In this document: positions 1 to 11,356 of the stretch, piece by piece
Layout of the letters: every line of letters begins with the position of its first letter
Position numbering within the stretch: position 1 is the first letter of the stretch
Assembly (NCBI GenBank): GCA_018335925.1
Contig: JAGXRF010000111.1
Location: 32,469-96,468, forward strand
DNA: 64,000 nucleotides
Reading direction: 5' to 3'
Source: Flavobacteriales bacterium
GTDB taxonomy: Bacteria > Bacteroidota > Bacteroidia > Flavobacteriales > Flavobacteriaceae
Program-made: the position numbers and the translations under genes
The notes under the pieces: generated by a model
Told to the model about the DNA's origin: nothing
Databases searched by the model: none
Seen by the model: the letters and a program-made list of their open reading frames with translations, nothing else

Positions 1-2582
1 AACTTATTGATGTCATGAAAATGCAATCCGGTGGTAGGTTCGTCAAACAAAAACAAGGTTTTTTCTTTGGCACTTCCTTTTCCCAAAAAGGTTGCCAACT
101 TAATTCGCTGTGCTTCTCCGCCAGACAAGGTAGAAGACGATTGCCCTAATTGTACATATCCCAACCCAACTTCTTGCAATGGTAATAGTTTTTGTACTAT
201 TTTTTCTTGTCCGTGTGCACGGAAAAAATCAATAGATTCGTCTATAGTTAAGGAAAGAATGTCGTAAATATTATGTGCTTCAAATTGCACTTCCAACACT
301 TCTTTTTTAAATCGTTTGCCTTGGCAAGTTTCACATTCCAAATGCACATCTGCCATAAATTGCATTTCGATAGTAACTTCACCTTCCCCTTTACACACTT
401 CGCATCTACCCCCATCTACATTAAACGAAAAATGTTTGGCTTGGTAGTTTCTAAGTTTAGAAAGTTTTTGTTTGGCAAACAAATCGCGGATTTCATCGTA
501 TGCTTTCACATAAGTCACCGGATTGGAACGTGAATTTTTACCAATCGGATTTTGGTCTATGTATTCTATTTTATGCAAGTGCTGAAAGTTTCCTTTCAGC
601 TCTGTAAACTGTCCCGGTTTGTCACCCACCCCTAAAATCTTTTTTTGTAAAGCAGGAACCACAATTTTTTTGAGCAAGGTGCTTTTGCCACTTCCCGAAA
701 CACCCGTAATTACCGTCATCACATCTAACGGAATGTTTACATCGATGTTTTTTAAATTATTTTCGCGAGCACCAATAATTTGTAAAACGTTTTTAAAAGT
801 TCTGCGTTTTTTGGGTACAGTAATTTCCTTTTGTCCGTTTAAATATTGGGCTGTTAACGATTTACTTTTTAAAATGTCCTGATAGGTTCCTTGTGCCACC
901 AAGTTACCTCCTAGGCTTCCTGCTTCCGGACCAATATCTAACAAATGATCTGCCATTTTCATGATGTCTTCGTCATGTTCAACCACAATCACCGTATTGC
1001 CTAATTTCTGTAAATTCCGCAAAACTTCAATTAATTGTATGGTATCTTTCGGATGCAAGCCAATACTAGGTTCGTCTAAAATATACATCGAGCCTACCAA
1101 GCTGCTTCCTAACGAAGTGGCCAATTGGATGCGTTGCGATTCTCCACCCGACAAACTATTGGAAGTCCGGTTAAGGGTTAAATATTCCAAACCAACTTTA
1201 CACAAATAGTCTAAGCGGTTGTTGATTTCGATAAGCAATCGTTTGGCTACTTGTTGTTCGTATTCGGTTAATTGAATTTTTAGGAAGAATTCCCGAATTT
1301 GTAAAATGGATAAATCTACCAATTCCGGTAAACTTTTGCCATTAACTTTTACATAAGAAGCTTCCTTTCGCAATCTTTTTCCTTCACATTCCGGACATTT
1401 GGTTTTGCCACGGTAACGCGATAACATCACCCGATTTTGGATTTTATAGTTGTTTTCTTCCAACTCTCTAAAAAAATCATGCAAACCGGTAAAGTATCGA
1501 TTGCCCTCCCACAAAAGCTTTTTTTGTTCCGCAGTAAGCAAATAATATGGCTTGTGGATAGGGAAATCAAATTTATACGCATGGTTGATGAGTTGTTCCT
1601 TATACCATCCCATCGATTCTCCTTTCCATGGGGCAATGGCATTTTCAAACACGGATAACCCGGTATTTGGCACTACCAATTCTTCATCAATTCCGATAAT
1701 ATTGCCATAACCTTCGCATTTTGGGCAGGCACCGTACGGGTTGTTAAAACTAAATAAATGGATGTTTGGCTCTAAAAAGTTCATGCCATCCAACTCAAAT
1801 TGGTTGGAGAATTCAAATTTTTCCTCCGTTTCCATCGATTGTAAAAAGCAAACGCCTTTTCCTTCGTAAAATGCGGTATCTACGGCATCTCCTAAACGAT
1901 GGTAAAAATCTTCTTCGTGCCTTATTACCAATCGATCTACTACCAACCAAATTTCGGTATTTTCAGGGATGGGCATGCCAATCAAATGCTCCATGTCTTG
2001 CACTTGGTTGCCAATAAATACCCGCTGAAAACCTTGTTGCAATAAGGTGTTTAACTTTTGCTCTAAGTTTCTGCCTTTTTCTAAAGAAATTGGAGCCAAC
2101 AACAACCATTTACTTCCTTCAGCATAAGCTTGGGCAGCTGTTATCACATCTTTTACCTGATGTTTTTGTACTTCTTGTCCGGAAATTGGAGAGAAGGTTC
2201 GGCCAATTCGGGCATACAGTAATTTTAAGTAGTCGTAAATTTCGGTAGAAGTTCCTACGGTAGAACGGGCATTGGTGGTATTTACTTTTTGCTCAATGGC
2301 TACAGCCGGAGCAATACCCTTGATGTATTCTACCTTTGGCTTGTCTAACTTTCCTAAAAATTGTCGGGCATAAGAAGACAAACTTTCTACATATCTCCGT
2401 TGTCCTTCAGCATACAAGGTATCAAATGCCAAACTCGACTTGCCGGAACCAGACAAACCTGTGATTACTACCAACTGGTTGCGAGGAATGGCCACATCTA
2501 AGTTTTTTAAATTGTGCAAACCAGCACCCTTTATGATGATGTATTTTTTAGGATCTAAATTGGCAAAATCTTCCACCTTCAT
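1..2582 (-). CDS. uvrA: Excinuclease ABC subunit A (UvrA), 3' end truncated by window edge
   Basis: Reverse-strand translation from ATG at 2582: MKVEDFANLDPKKYIIIKGAGLHNLKNLDVAIPRNQLVVITGLSGSGKSSLAFDTLYAEGQRRYVESLSSYARQFLG...; two Walker A motifs, CxxC zinc motifs, LSGGE signatures. Not in the ORF track because it runs off the window. Confidence 0.97.
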   Translation of the reverse strand, partial: MKVEDFANLDPKKYIIIKGAGLHNLKNLDVAIPRNQLVVITGLSGSGKSSLAFDTLYAEGQRRYVESLSSYARQFLGKLDKPKVEYIKGIAPAVAIEQKVNTTNARSTVGTSTEIYDYLKLLYARIGRTFSPISGQEVQKHQVKDVITAAQAYAEGSKWLLLAPISLEKGRNLEQKLNTLLQQGFQRVFIGNQVQDMEHLIGMPIPENTEIWLVVDRLVIRHEEDFYHRLGDAVDTAFYEGKGVCFLQSMETEEKFEFSNQFELDGMNFLEPNIHLFSFNNPYGACPKCEGYGNIIGIDEELVVPNTGLSVFENAIAPWKGESMGWYKEQLINHAYKFDFPIHKPYYLLTAEQKKLLWEGNRYFTGLHDFFRELEENNYKIQNRVMLSRYRGKTKCPECEGKRLRKEASYVKVNGKSLPELVDLSILQIREFFLKIQLTEYEQQVAKRLLIEINNRLDYLCKVGLEYLTLNRTSNSLSGGESQRIQLATSLGSSLVGSMYILDEPSIGLHPKDTIQLIEVLRNLQKLGNTVIVVEHDEDIMKMADHLLDIGPEAGSLGGNLVAQGTYQDILKSKSLTAQYLNGQKEITVPKKRRTFKNVLQIIGARENNLKNIDVNIPLDVMTVITGVSGSGKSTLLKKIVVPALQKKILGVGDKPGQFTELKGNFQHLHKIEYIDQNPIGKNSRSNPVTYVKAYDEIRDLFAKQKLSKLRNYQAKHFSFNVDGGRCEVCKGEGEVTIEMQFMADVHLECETCQGKRFKKEVLEVQFEAHNIYDILSLTIDESIDFFRAHGQEKIVQKLLPLQEVGLGYVQLGQSSSTLSGGEAQRIKLATFLGKGSAKEKTLFLFDEPTTGLHFHDINK

Positions 2583-2770
2583 GCGTTGAAATTTTCAGAA
2601 ACGCAAAGTTAGTTTTTTTTGGCTGGTGGAGTGTTACACGGTTTAGAATAAAAAATTAAATATTCAGAAAACCAATAACAGTTATAAAATTTATCAAATA
2701 AAAGATTTATTTTTAACTAATTAAATAATCTAAACTAGTTGCATATTCATTCTTGAAACTTCAAAAAAAC

Positions 2771-3529
2771 ATGAGAGCAAAGCTATTTATACCATCCTTT
2801 TATTACTTACTGATTTTTGCAAATTACACCTTTGCACAAGACACTTTTTCTATAATTGCAATGGATAGCATTACCAAAGAAATTGGCTCTGCTGGTGCAA
2901 CTTGTATTCAAGGTATTGGAGAAAGAGATTTGTCAGAAATCATTACACAAATCATTCCAGGTGTTGGAGGAATGAATAGCCAGGCATGGGTTTGTATTCC
3001 GAATGTGAATTTACAAAACGGGATGAAACAAATGGCATTGGGTAAAAATCCATCTGAAATAGTAGCTTGGTTAAAAGTAAACGATTCATGTGGTTCTCAA
3101 AATTTTAATGCTGCATACCGTCAGTATGGATTGGTAATGATGAACTCCAAAGGAAAAGTTGAAACTGCAGGCTATACCGGAAGTAGTGCAGATGATTATA
3201 AAGCAGATTTGCAAGGAAAAAATTACTGTATTCAAGGAAACATTTTACTAAACGAAACTGTTTTAAAAAAGATGGAACAAGGTTTTTTGCAAACGAATGG
3301 CAATTTAGCTGAAAAACTGATGGGTGCCATGCAAGGGGCAAACTTTGCAGGAGCAGATGCCAGATGTTTAGAAACTGGTACTTCCTCTACCATAGCCTAT
3401 TTGGTGGTATACAAAGCCACAGATGATCCGGAAAAGCCAAGCATTAAAATATGGGTGGGAGAACAACCTAAAGGGGTAGAACCAATTACAGAATTACAAA
3501 AAAAATGGGATGCTTGGAAGAAACCATAA
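2771..3529 (+). CDS. DUF1028 domain-containing protein with signal peptide
   Basis: ORF 2753..3529 (TTG); likely ATG at 2771 (MRAKLFIPSFYYLL). DTFSIIAMDSITKEIGSAGATCIQG.. resembles DUF1028 (Ntn-hydrolase-like). Confidence 0.8.
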   Translation: MRAKLFIPSFYYLLIFANYTFAQDTFSIIAMDSITKEIGSAGATCIQGIGERDLSEIITQIIPGVGGMNSQAWVCIPNVNLQNGMKQMALGKNPSEIVAWLKVNDSCGSQNFNAAYRQYGLVMMNSKGKVETAGYTGSSADDYKADLQGKNYCIQGNILLNETVLKKMEQGFLQTNGNLAEKLMGAMQGANFAGADARCLETGTSSTIAYLVVYKATDDPEKPSIKIWVGEQPKGVEPITELQKKWDAWKKP

Positions 3530-3597
3530 AAAAGATGTTTGAAAAAAAGTATTAGTGCCACTAAAAAATTTTGGATAAATAAATATTACAGCTAATA

Positions 3598-3631
3598 TTT
3601 TTAGAAGCTGAAATAAATTCAACTTGACAGT
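3598..3631. repeat. Half copy of the REP/MITE-like repeat
   Basis: TTTTAGAAGCTGAAATAAATTCAACTTGACAGTA, one mismatch to 46357-46389; no recognisable left end. Confidence 0.7.
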
Positions 3632-3656
3632 AATTGTTCTTTTCAAACACCTTAGT

Positions 3657-4508
3657 TTAGTCGTTTAAAACATGGTAGGCTATCAAACCATCAATTGGTC
3701 TGCGTAAAACGTTTCCAATTTTGATTCCATGACTAGCAAGTACTTGCTGTAACTCGTCTTTTAAATAAAAAGCAATAGAACCAACAAAATGTACTGGAAC
3801 TTGGGTACATTGATCATATTGCTTGATATAATTTTCAACAAAATCTTCCATTTCGCTTAAAATATATTTTTTACAAAACGGATTATCTTTATGCTTGATT
3901 AAAAATTTGGCATACTTTGCCAAATAGGCATTCGGATTAGGCTCTTTGTACAAATGATGCTTTACAATATCCGGATCGATGGAAAATTCTTTTTCAAATT
4001 CTGTTACCAATACTTCAGGCATTTTATTAAAGAAATACCCTCTGAGTAAATGTCTGCCAAATCTGTTCCCACTACAGTCGTCCATACAAATATATCCCAA
4101 CGATTGTACTTTTTGATGCAACTGAACACCATCAAAGTAACTGCAATTAGAACCGGTACCTAAAATACAAACTACTGCCTCTGCACCTTTTGGTGTGGTA
4201 GCAAAAACGGCTGCATAGGTATCTTCGTACACATTGATTTCGGCATTTACAAAATACTCTTGGAATACTTTTTTCAAGAAAAAACGCATTCTATCAGTAC
4301 CACATCCCGCACCATAAAAATACAATTGTTGTACTTTTTCTTTGTTGTGTTCGATATCAAACTTATCGTTTAATCGAGAAATGATTTCTTCTTTTTCTAA
4401 CACTTCGGGGTTTAAGCCAAGGGATTGGGTGGTAAAAAGAACTTTTCCGTTGCCATCTAAAGCAATCCAATCTGCTTTGGTAGAACCACTATCTACAAGT
4501 AATTTCAT
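3657..4508 (-). CDS. BadF/BadG/BcrA/BcrD-type ATPase / N-acetylglucosamine kinase-like
   Basis: MKLLVDSGSTKADWIALDGNGKV..., ILGTGSNCSYFDG phosphate-binding motifs typical of NagK/BadF family. Confidence 0.85.
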   Translation of the reverse strand: MKLLVDSGSTKADWIALDGNGKVLFTTQSLGLNPEVLEKEEIISRLNDKFDIEHNKEKVQQLYFYGAGCGTDRMRFFLKKVFQEYFVNAEINVYEDTYAAVFATTPKGAEAVVCILGTGSNCSYFDGVQLHQKVQSLGYICMDDCSGNRFGRHLLRGYFFNKMPEVLVTEFEKEFSIDPDIVKHHLYKEPNPNAYLAKYAKFLIKHKDNPFCKKYILSEMEDFVENYIKQYDQCTQVPVHFVGSIAFYLKDELQQVLASHGIKIGNVLRRPIDGLIAYHVLND

Positions 4509-4520
4509 TTGCTTATAATT

Positions 4521-4563
4521 AAAAAAAATGTCCCACCGAATTTATCGATAGGACATTTTTTAA
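4521..4563 (-). terminator. Hairpin terminator downstream of gapA
   Basis: AAAAATGTCC (4524-4533) / GGACATTTTT (4551-4560), T-tract on both strands. Confidence 0.75.
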
Positions 4564-4570
4564 GTAAGTT

Positions 4571-5581
<1,011 letters not shown>

Positions 5582-5606
5582 TTAATTTAATTGTTTATTG
5601 AATTTG

Positions 5607-6593
5607 TTATACTGACATGATATCAGAAACTCTTACTAATTCCATATCTATTTGGGTGTGCCCTTTGATGGCTTTTTCCAATGGTGTTAATTCGATTTTA
5701 TCGTTAATCAAACCCACCATATAATTTGATTTACCTTCTAACAGTGCTTCTACTGCTTTTACTCCCATACGAGAAGCCAAAACTCTGTCAAAACATGATG
5801 GTGCTCCTCCCCTTTGCATGTGTCCCAATACCGAAACTCTTACATCATAATCTGGTAAGTTTTGATCCACATAGTCTTTGAGTTCAAAAACATTTTTGCC
5901 CGTTTTATCTCCTTCTGCAACTACCACAATGCTAGAGGTTTTTCCAGACTTTCTACTTCTCTCTAAAGATTCTAACAATCTATCTAATCCCATATCTTCT
6001 TCCGGAATTAGAATTTCTTCAGCTCCTGAACCGATTCCGGCATTTAAGGCTATATGTCCTGCATCACGTCCCATGACTTCTATAAAAAACAATCGGTTGT
6101 GAGAGCTTGCAGTATCTCTGATTTTATCAATTACTTCAACCACTGTATTTAAAGCAGTATCATATCCCAAAGTATGGCTCGTACCGTTGATATCATTATC
6201 AATAGTTCCGGGAATTCCCAAAACCGGGATTCCAAATTCTTGGTTAAACACCATACCACCGGTAAAACTACCATCACCACCAATCACCACCAATGCATCA
6301 ATTTCGGCCTTTTGTAAGTTTTTAAAGGCTTTTTCTCTACCTTCTTTGGTCATAAACTCTTTAGAACGTGCAGACTTTAAAATGGTTCCACCTTTATTGA
6401 TAATATTTTGAACCGATCTTGGCCCCATTTCTTTAAAATCACCTTCAATCATCCCTTGGTAACCGCGATAAATTCCAGTACACTTAATTTGATGAAAAGT
6501 ACATGTTCTTACCACTGCTCTTATAGCAGCATTCATTCCGGGAGAATCTCCACCTGAGGTCAAAACCCCAATATTTTTAATATTTGATGTCAT
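5607..6593 (-). CDS. pfkA: 6-phosphofructokinase
   Basis: IGVLTSGGDSPGMNAAIRAVVR; GIPGTIDNDINGTSHTLGYDTA; MGRDAGHIAL. Confidence 0.97.
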   Translation of the reverse strand: MTSNIKNIGVLTSGGDSPGMNAAIRAVVRTCTFHQIKCTGIYRGYQGMIEGDFKEMGPRSVQNIINKGGTILKSARSKEFMTKEGREKAFKNLQKAEIDALVVIGGDGSFTGGMVFNQEFGIPVLGIPGTIDNDINGTSHTLGYDTALNTVVEVIDKIRDTASSHNRLFFIEVMGRDAGHIALNAGIGSGAEEILIPEEDMGLDRLLESLERSRKSGKTSSIVVVAEGDKTGKNVFELKDYVDQNLPDYDVRVSVLGHMQRGGAPSCFDRVLASRMGVKAVEALLEGKSNYMVGLINDKIELTPLEKAIKGHTQIDMELVRVSDIMSV

Positions 6594-6784
6594 AAATTTT
6601 CAACTAATAAACACGATTCCAAAGCATTGAAAAAATCCAAAAAACGTTAATTTTTCAACCTTAGATTGTAAAATTAGTAAAAAAGGATGGAAAAAAATAG
6701 CCAAAAAAGTCATTTTGGCAAGTTATGAAAGCTTCAATCGTTTTCGTTGATAAAAAACTTTACGAATAAAAAATTAAGAATTGC

Positions 6785-9700
6785 TTAGTCTATTTCCGGA
6801 GGGGTATCTTTTGGCTTTTCTGGTGTCTTTTTACGTTTATCTTCATTTCTAAAAGCATCAAATTCAGTTGGAAAACTTGAATCAGGCAATTCAGAATTAG
6901 AGTTGGTATTGGTGGAAACTGTGGTTTTCTTTAAGAATTTTTTTCGCAATTCTCTAAAATTGTTAAAATCGACTTGATAAGTCAAACCTATACCTTGGGT
7001 AAAGCCAATCCCTTCTCCAATAAAATTGATGTCATTTTCTCTGTTAAACACTCGTAAATTTAGGGAGCCATCGTCATTAACTCGGTACAATAATTCCACA
7101 TTTCCAACAATAGAGGTCTCATTTTGTCCTCCAACAGGCACCCCAAACTGACCATTTACAGAAACTCTATCGCTTAAATTAAAGGATGTTCCGAAATTTA
7201 CCGTAGCATCTTGTTGTACATCTGCAAATCGATTACCGGGATTATACCCCACATTAAAGGAAACCTTGCTATCGTTGTTATTAAACAAATTCCCGAAAAC
7301 ACTACTTGCCGACTCAAACAAATTGTTGTAAACCGCATCTTGGTTTAACAAACCATTATTGGCATTGTAAAAAGAGCCTGTGGCCAATAAATATATGGCC
7401 TGCTGGTTTCTGGTATCTTTATCTGCTAATTGGGTTTCAATTTCAGAGCGTAAGATAGAGGTTGCCGTTGGAAAATCAATAGTAAAATCCGGATTTGGAT
7501 TTTCTAAATTTCCGTTCAATACAATGCCAACTTCTACCGGTAATCTTCGATTAGAAGGAGCTGCACCTTGTAATAATAAAGACGGATTTACTTGGGCTTT
7601 GTATATTGCTTTTAAATCAAGTTGTGCCTTCATTGGGTCACCATCCCAAATAATGCTTCCGTATCTTTTCACATAAAAACGCTTATTAAAAATACCTCGA
7701 TAAATGTAATCGTAAGTACCTTCATACACCTGATAATCTCCCCACATATTAAACTTTCCGTTGGTATTAATTTCCATCAACACAGTACCTCTACCCTTTC
7801 CTTTCATCCCGTGACCTGATTCGGTATCTAAAATAACTTCAATTAATGCATTCTCATTGATGTCCAAATCAAATTTTAATTCCAACCCTCCAACATTTAC
7901 ACCTAGATTTTTAGAAATTTCGGTTTGGTATTTTTCTTGTGGAGATAAAAAATACATAAATGAATTCTCCCCCACACTTTGGTTGTTATTGATAGGAATT
8001 CGAATGTGAGTTCCTTTTTCCGATTTGGCATCAACCGTGATTAACAATGAATTTATTGGTCCACTAATTCGTGCACTTCCATCAATATAAGCGATACCAT
8101 AATACAAGCTTTCATCCGTTAATTCGGTATCCAATGCCAGCAAATTATTGGAGCGAATTCCAAAATCTAAATTCCAATTGCTAAAATTTCGATGTTGGAT
8201 GGCACCATTTAAAAAACCTTTGGTTTGATACTTGGTGTCTTTCATTTCGATGTTTCTAAATATAAACTGACGCTGTGTAATATCTACTACTGAATTTTCG
8301 GTAAACTCATAATCTACATTCAAATAAGGTATTTTAAGTCCGGCTTGGTTTAAAAACAACCTACCGTTTATTTCGGGTTGTTCCCAGTTTCCGGAAATAT
8401 TAGCAGTACCCGAAACCAATCCTCTGATATTTGAAATTACCTCAGCACCTAAGGTTTTAAAAGCTCCAATGTTAAATTCATTCATTTCTAAATCTAAATC
8501 CCAACTTGGGTTAGTTTTACTTGTAATGATATTGCCGTTCAACTTAAAATTTTCTTGTCCTGATCTGGTCAATATCGCTTCTACTTCAAATTGGTTTAAC
8601 GATTCATTTCCTTGAATGTTTGATTTTAATGTTCCGAAAGATATGTCATTCACATTCAAATCATTGATTTGGATGTCGGAATAAGGCTGGTAAATCCCTT
8701 CTTTTTGTTTGATTTTAAGAGCTCCATTCACAATCCCTTTCATCGAAAAATCATCTATTTCGGGTAGAATGTTTTGAAGTGTAACCTCTTTAAAATACAA
8801 CTGTAAATCCTTGTTGTTTTCCTCTAAAGGCCCTACCAACGAAATGGCTTGCTCATCGTGTACTAATTGAATTTGATCAAAATAAAAACGCTTCAGCTTT
8901 TTGTCAAAAATCACCCGATGTTTGTCGTCATTGTTCGGATTAATTTTCCAAATAAAATCACGAAGTGCAATTTCAGAATCTCTAAAACCAACCACATTTT
9001 CATTTTTTTGATTGATGGTATGATATAAGTTAAGCACATAATTGTCCTTGGCTTTTTTTCCTCCTTTAAACTCGGTTCGAACAAACAGACTGTCTTTTTC
9101 GGTAACATTTAAAATATTGATGTCATGCAAATCGTAAAACTTGGTTTTGAGGGAATCTACTGAAACGTATGCATTGTATAACGGATTTTTATTGTCAATT
9201 TGCAAATGGATTTTATGCAATTGCAAATCATCCACCTGTAATGATGGTGTTTTAAAATCTAAGCGAAAAGTATTTTCATTGCTTTGAATTCTTCCTCTTA
9301 AGGTGGTACTTTGTCCGAGTTCTATTTGCGGATAAAAAATCTCCACTGCATTGGAGTGAATGTTCAAATTAAAACCAACATATTGGTCTTGCTTTAATGG
9401 ATTTGGCTTGTAATTGGTATACATACTTCCTAAAGCATTTTCTACCATTTTACCAATTTGTTGAAAGCTATATTTTCCTACAATTCTTCCTTGAATAAAA
9501 TCATCCGAGTCAAACAAAATGGTTCGCACTTTGTTTTCATCAAAACTTGAAGTTAAAAACCATTCATGAAAAACATATACTTTTTTTGAGTTTTGATACG
9601 ACATTCCTTGAATATCTACCAAACCGTGTAAATTATCTATGCTGTTACCAATCAAATCAGACTTTACATAGCCTTTGAATATTCCTACGCTATCAGATTG

Positions 9701-11242
9701 GATCCATTTGGTGGCCACCAAATCGGCATAATCAATTTTTGCTTCAAACTGATAAGCATTCTCTTTTTTAGAAATATCAATTAGACCATCAAAATCCATA
9801 AATAAATTAGGGTCATTTACATGAAATACCCCTTGAAATATTGGCTTTTTGAGTTTTCCGTTCAAGCTAATATTTTGGTAAGGGTAATTGTTGAATTCAA
9901 ACAAATCTACTTTACCACTAATGATGGTATTTACAGTTTCAGGATTAAATCCTTTGCCATCAAAAAATGCATCAACAGATACCGATTGCACCATTGGCTC
10001 GTTGATTAATTTTCCTAAATGAAAATTATTTGCCTTTAAATTACCTTGGTAACTGGCATTTTCTATATCTGAAACTCCAGTAAAAACCAAATCTGATTCT
10101 ACGTAACCCAATGCACTTTCTACAACCACATCGGTAGTTAAGGTTTGGTAATTTAATGCAACATTTCCGGAAACAGACATGACACCAAATTTTTTGAGCT
10201 CTACAGGCAAACTTTTTCCTAAAATAGACGGAATTAATTGCGTTAACGAACCGTAATCAGATTGTAATTGCTTTAATTTGGCTTTGATTTGGTACGTGTT
10301 TTTTTTACGGTCAAATAAATTTTCAAAAGTTAAATCTCCAAGCAATTTTAATTGACTTCCTTGCACTAAGGAAATATCCACCAAATCAAATCGGTTAAGT
10401 GTTCCAGTTAAATTTCCTTTTAATTGAAAATCTAAATCAGCACCTAAATCTTCGTAAAAAAAACGAATATCATTAGAGTTTACATTAGAATTTGCTAATT
10501 GAATTTCAAACAATACTTTGTTGTTAAAATCCTGAAAATCTTCTCTTTGATACAACAAACTTACTTGTCCTTGGATGTTGGAACGACTCGTTTGTAGTTG
10601 CAAATCCTTTAATGTAATATGCGTTTTGGTGTAGTCAAAATCCGTTTGCATTTTGGTAATATCTAAACCTCTGTAATCTTTCATACTTAATTGGGCTATG
10701 TACCCATGCACATTAGGGCCTTTCACAGTAAAGTCTTTCACCAAAGCATTTAAATACCTAAAATCCACATCTTTTGGATTTTCAGTATTCAAATCGGTCA
10801 TTGCAAACCTAGAATTAATTATTTTAAGCTGATCCGAAGTCAATAAAAACTTTCCACTACCGGGTTTTCCATCATCAAAAACTGCAACAAATTGATCTAA
10901 GCTTGAATCTTTTTCGTTTGGATATTGGATGATGTTTAAAAACAAACGATTGGCTTCAATGGGGCCAAAAATCATTTTGCCATCCATCCATCTTTTCAAA
11001 TCCAATAAATTGGTTTTTAGTTGTCCAACAGCAATAAGAGTATCTTGATGATGATCTTTGATTAATATTTCTTTGATTTTAACTCCACCAAAAATATTGA
11101 TGGCAATTTTCTCTAAATGAATATCCACACCGGTATCTTTTTTTAAAGAAGTAGTTGCGATACCTGCTAAGTAGGTTTGCACTGGTGGCAGTAGCAATAA
11201 AATTCCTAGAAGGAATATCAAAGCAATGATTCCTCCAAACAA
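6785..11242 (-). CDS. tamB: Translocation/assembly module TamB (AsmA-like, DUF490)
   Basis: 1485 aa, N-terminal TM segment, long beta-rich body, C-terminal DUF490-like region (GTVLMEINTNGKFNMWGDYQVYEGTYDYIYRG); divergent from tsaD. Confidence 0.88.
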   Translation of the reverse strand: MFGGIIALIFLLGILLLLPPVQTYLAGIATTSLKKDTGVDIHLEKIAINIFGGVKIKEILIKDHHQDTLIAVGQLKTNLLDLKRWMDGKMIFGPIEANRLFLNIIQYPNEKDSSLDQFVAVFDDGKPGSGKFLLTSDQLKIINSRFAMTDLNTENPKDVDFRYLNALVKDFTVKGPNVHGYIAQLSMKDYRGLDITKMQTDFDYTKTHITLKDLQLQTSRSNIQGQVSLLYQREDFQDFNNKVLFEIQLANSNVNSNDIRFFYEDLGADLDFQLKGNLTGTLNRFDLVDISLVQGSQLKLLGDLTFENLFDRKKNTYQIKAKLKQLQSDYGSLTQLIPSILGKSLPVELKKFGVMSVSGNVALNYQTLTTDVVVESALGYVESDLVFTGVSDIENASYQGNLKANNFHLGKLINEPMVQSVSVDAFFDGKGFNPETVNTIISGKVDLFEFNNYPYQNISLNGKLKKPIFQGVFHVNDPNLFMDFDGLIDISKKENAYQFEAKIDYADLVATKWIQSDSVGIFKGYVKSDLIGNSIDNLHGLVDIQGMSYQNSKKVYVFHEWFLTSSFDENKVRTILFDSDDFIQGRIVGKYSFQQIGKMVENALGSMYTNYKPNPLKQDQYVGFNLNIHSNAVEIFYPQIELGQSTTLRGRIQSNENTFRLDFKTPSLQVDDLQLHKIHLQIDNKNPLYNAYVSVDSLKTKFYDLHDINILNVTEKDSLFVRTEFKGGKKAKDNYVLNLYHTINQKNENVVGFRDSEIALRDFIWKINPNNDDKHRVIFDKKLKRFYFDQIQLVHDEQAISLVGPLEENNKDLQLYFKEVTLQNILPEIDDFSMKGIVNGALKIKQKEGIYQPYSDIQINDLNVNDISFGTLKSNIQGNESLNQFEVEAILTRSGQENFKLNGNIITSKTNPSWDLDLEMNEFNIGAFKTLGAEVISNIRGLVSGTANISGNWEQPEINGRLFLNQAGLKIPYLNVDYEFTENSVVDITQRQFIFRNIEMKDTKYQTKGFLNGAIQHRNFSNWNLDFGIRSNNLLALDTELTDESLYYGIAYIDGSARISGPINSLLITVDAKSEKGTHIRIPINNNQSVGENSFMYFLSPQEKYQTEISKNLGVNVGGLELKFDLDINENALIEVILDTESGHGMKGKGRGTVLMEINTNGKFNMWGDYQVYEGTYDYIYRGIFNKRFYVKRYGSIIWDGDPMKAQLDLKAIYKAQVNPSLLLQGAAPSNRRLPVEVGIVLNGNLENPNPDFTIDFPTATSILRSEIETQLADKDTRNQQAIYLLATGSFYNANNGLLNQDAVYNNLFESASSVFGNLFNNNDSKVSFNVGYNPGNRFADVQQDATVNFGTSFNLSDRVSVNGQFGVPVGGQNETSIVGNVELLYRVNDDGSLNLRVFNRENDINFIGEGIGFTQGIGLTYQVDFNNFRELRKKFLKKTTVSTNTNSNSELPDSSFPTEFDAFRNEDKRKKTPEKPKDTPPEID

Positions 11243-11356
11243 CCAAAAGAATATTTTTTTAAATCTTCTGATAAGAAAAGTTTTAAATTTGCACGAAATA
11301 TAAGGATATTCTGCTCATATTTGATTCAGAATATACCTACAAATGTAACCAATATT

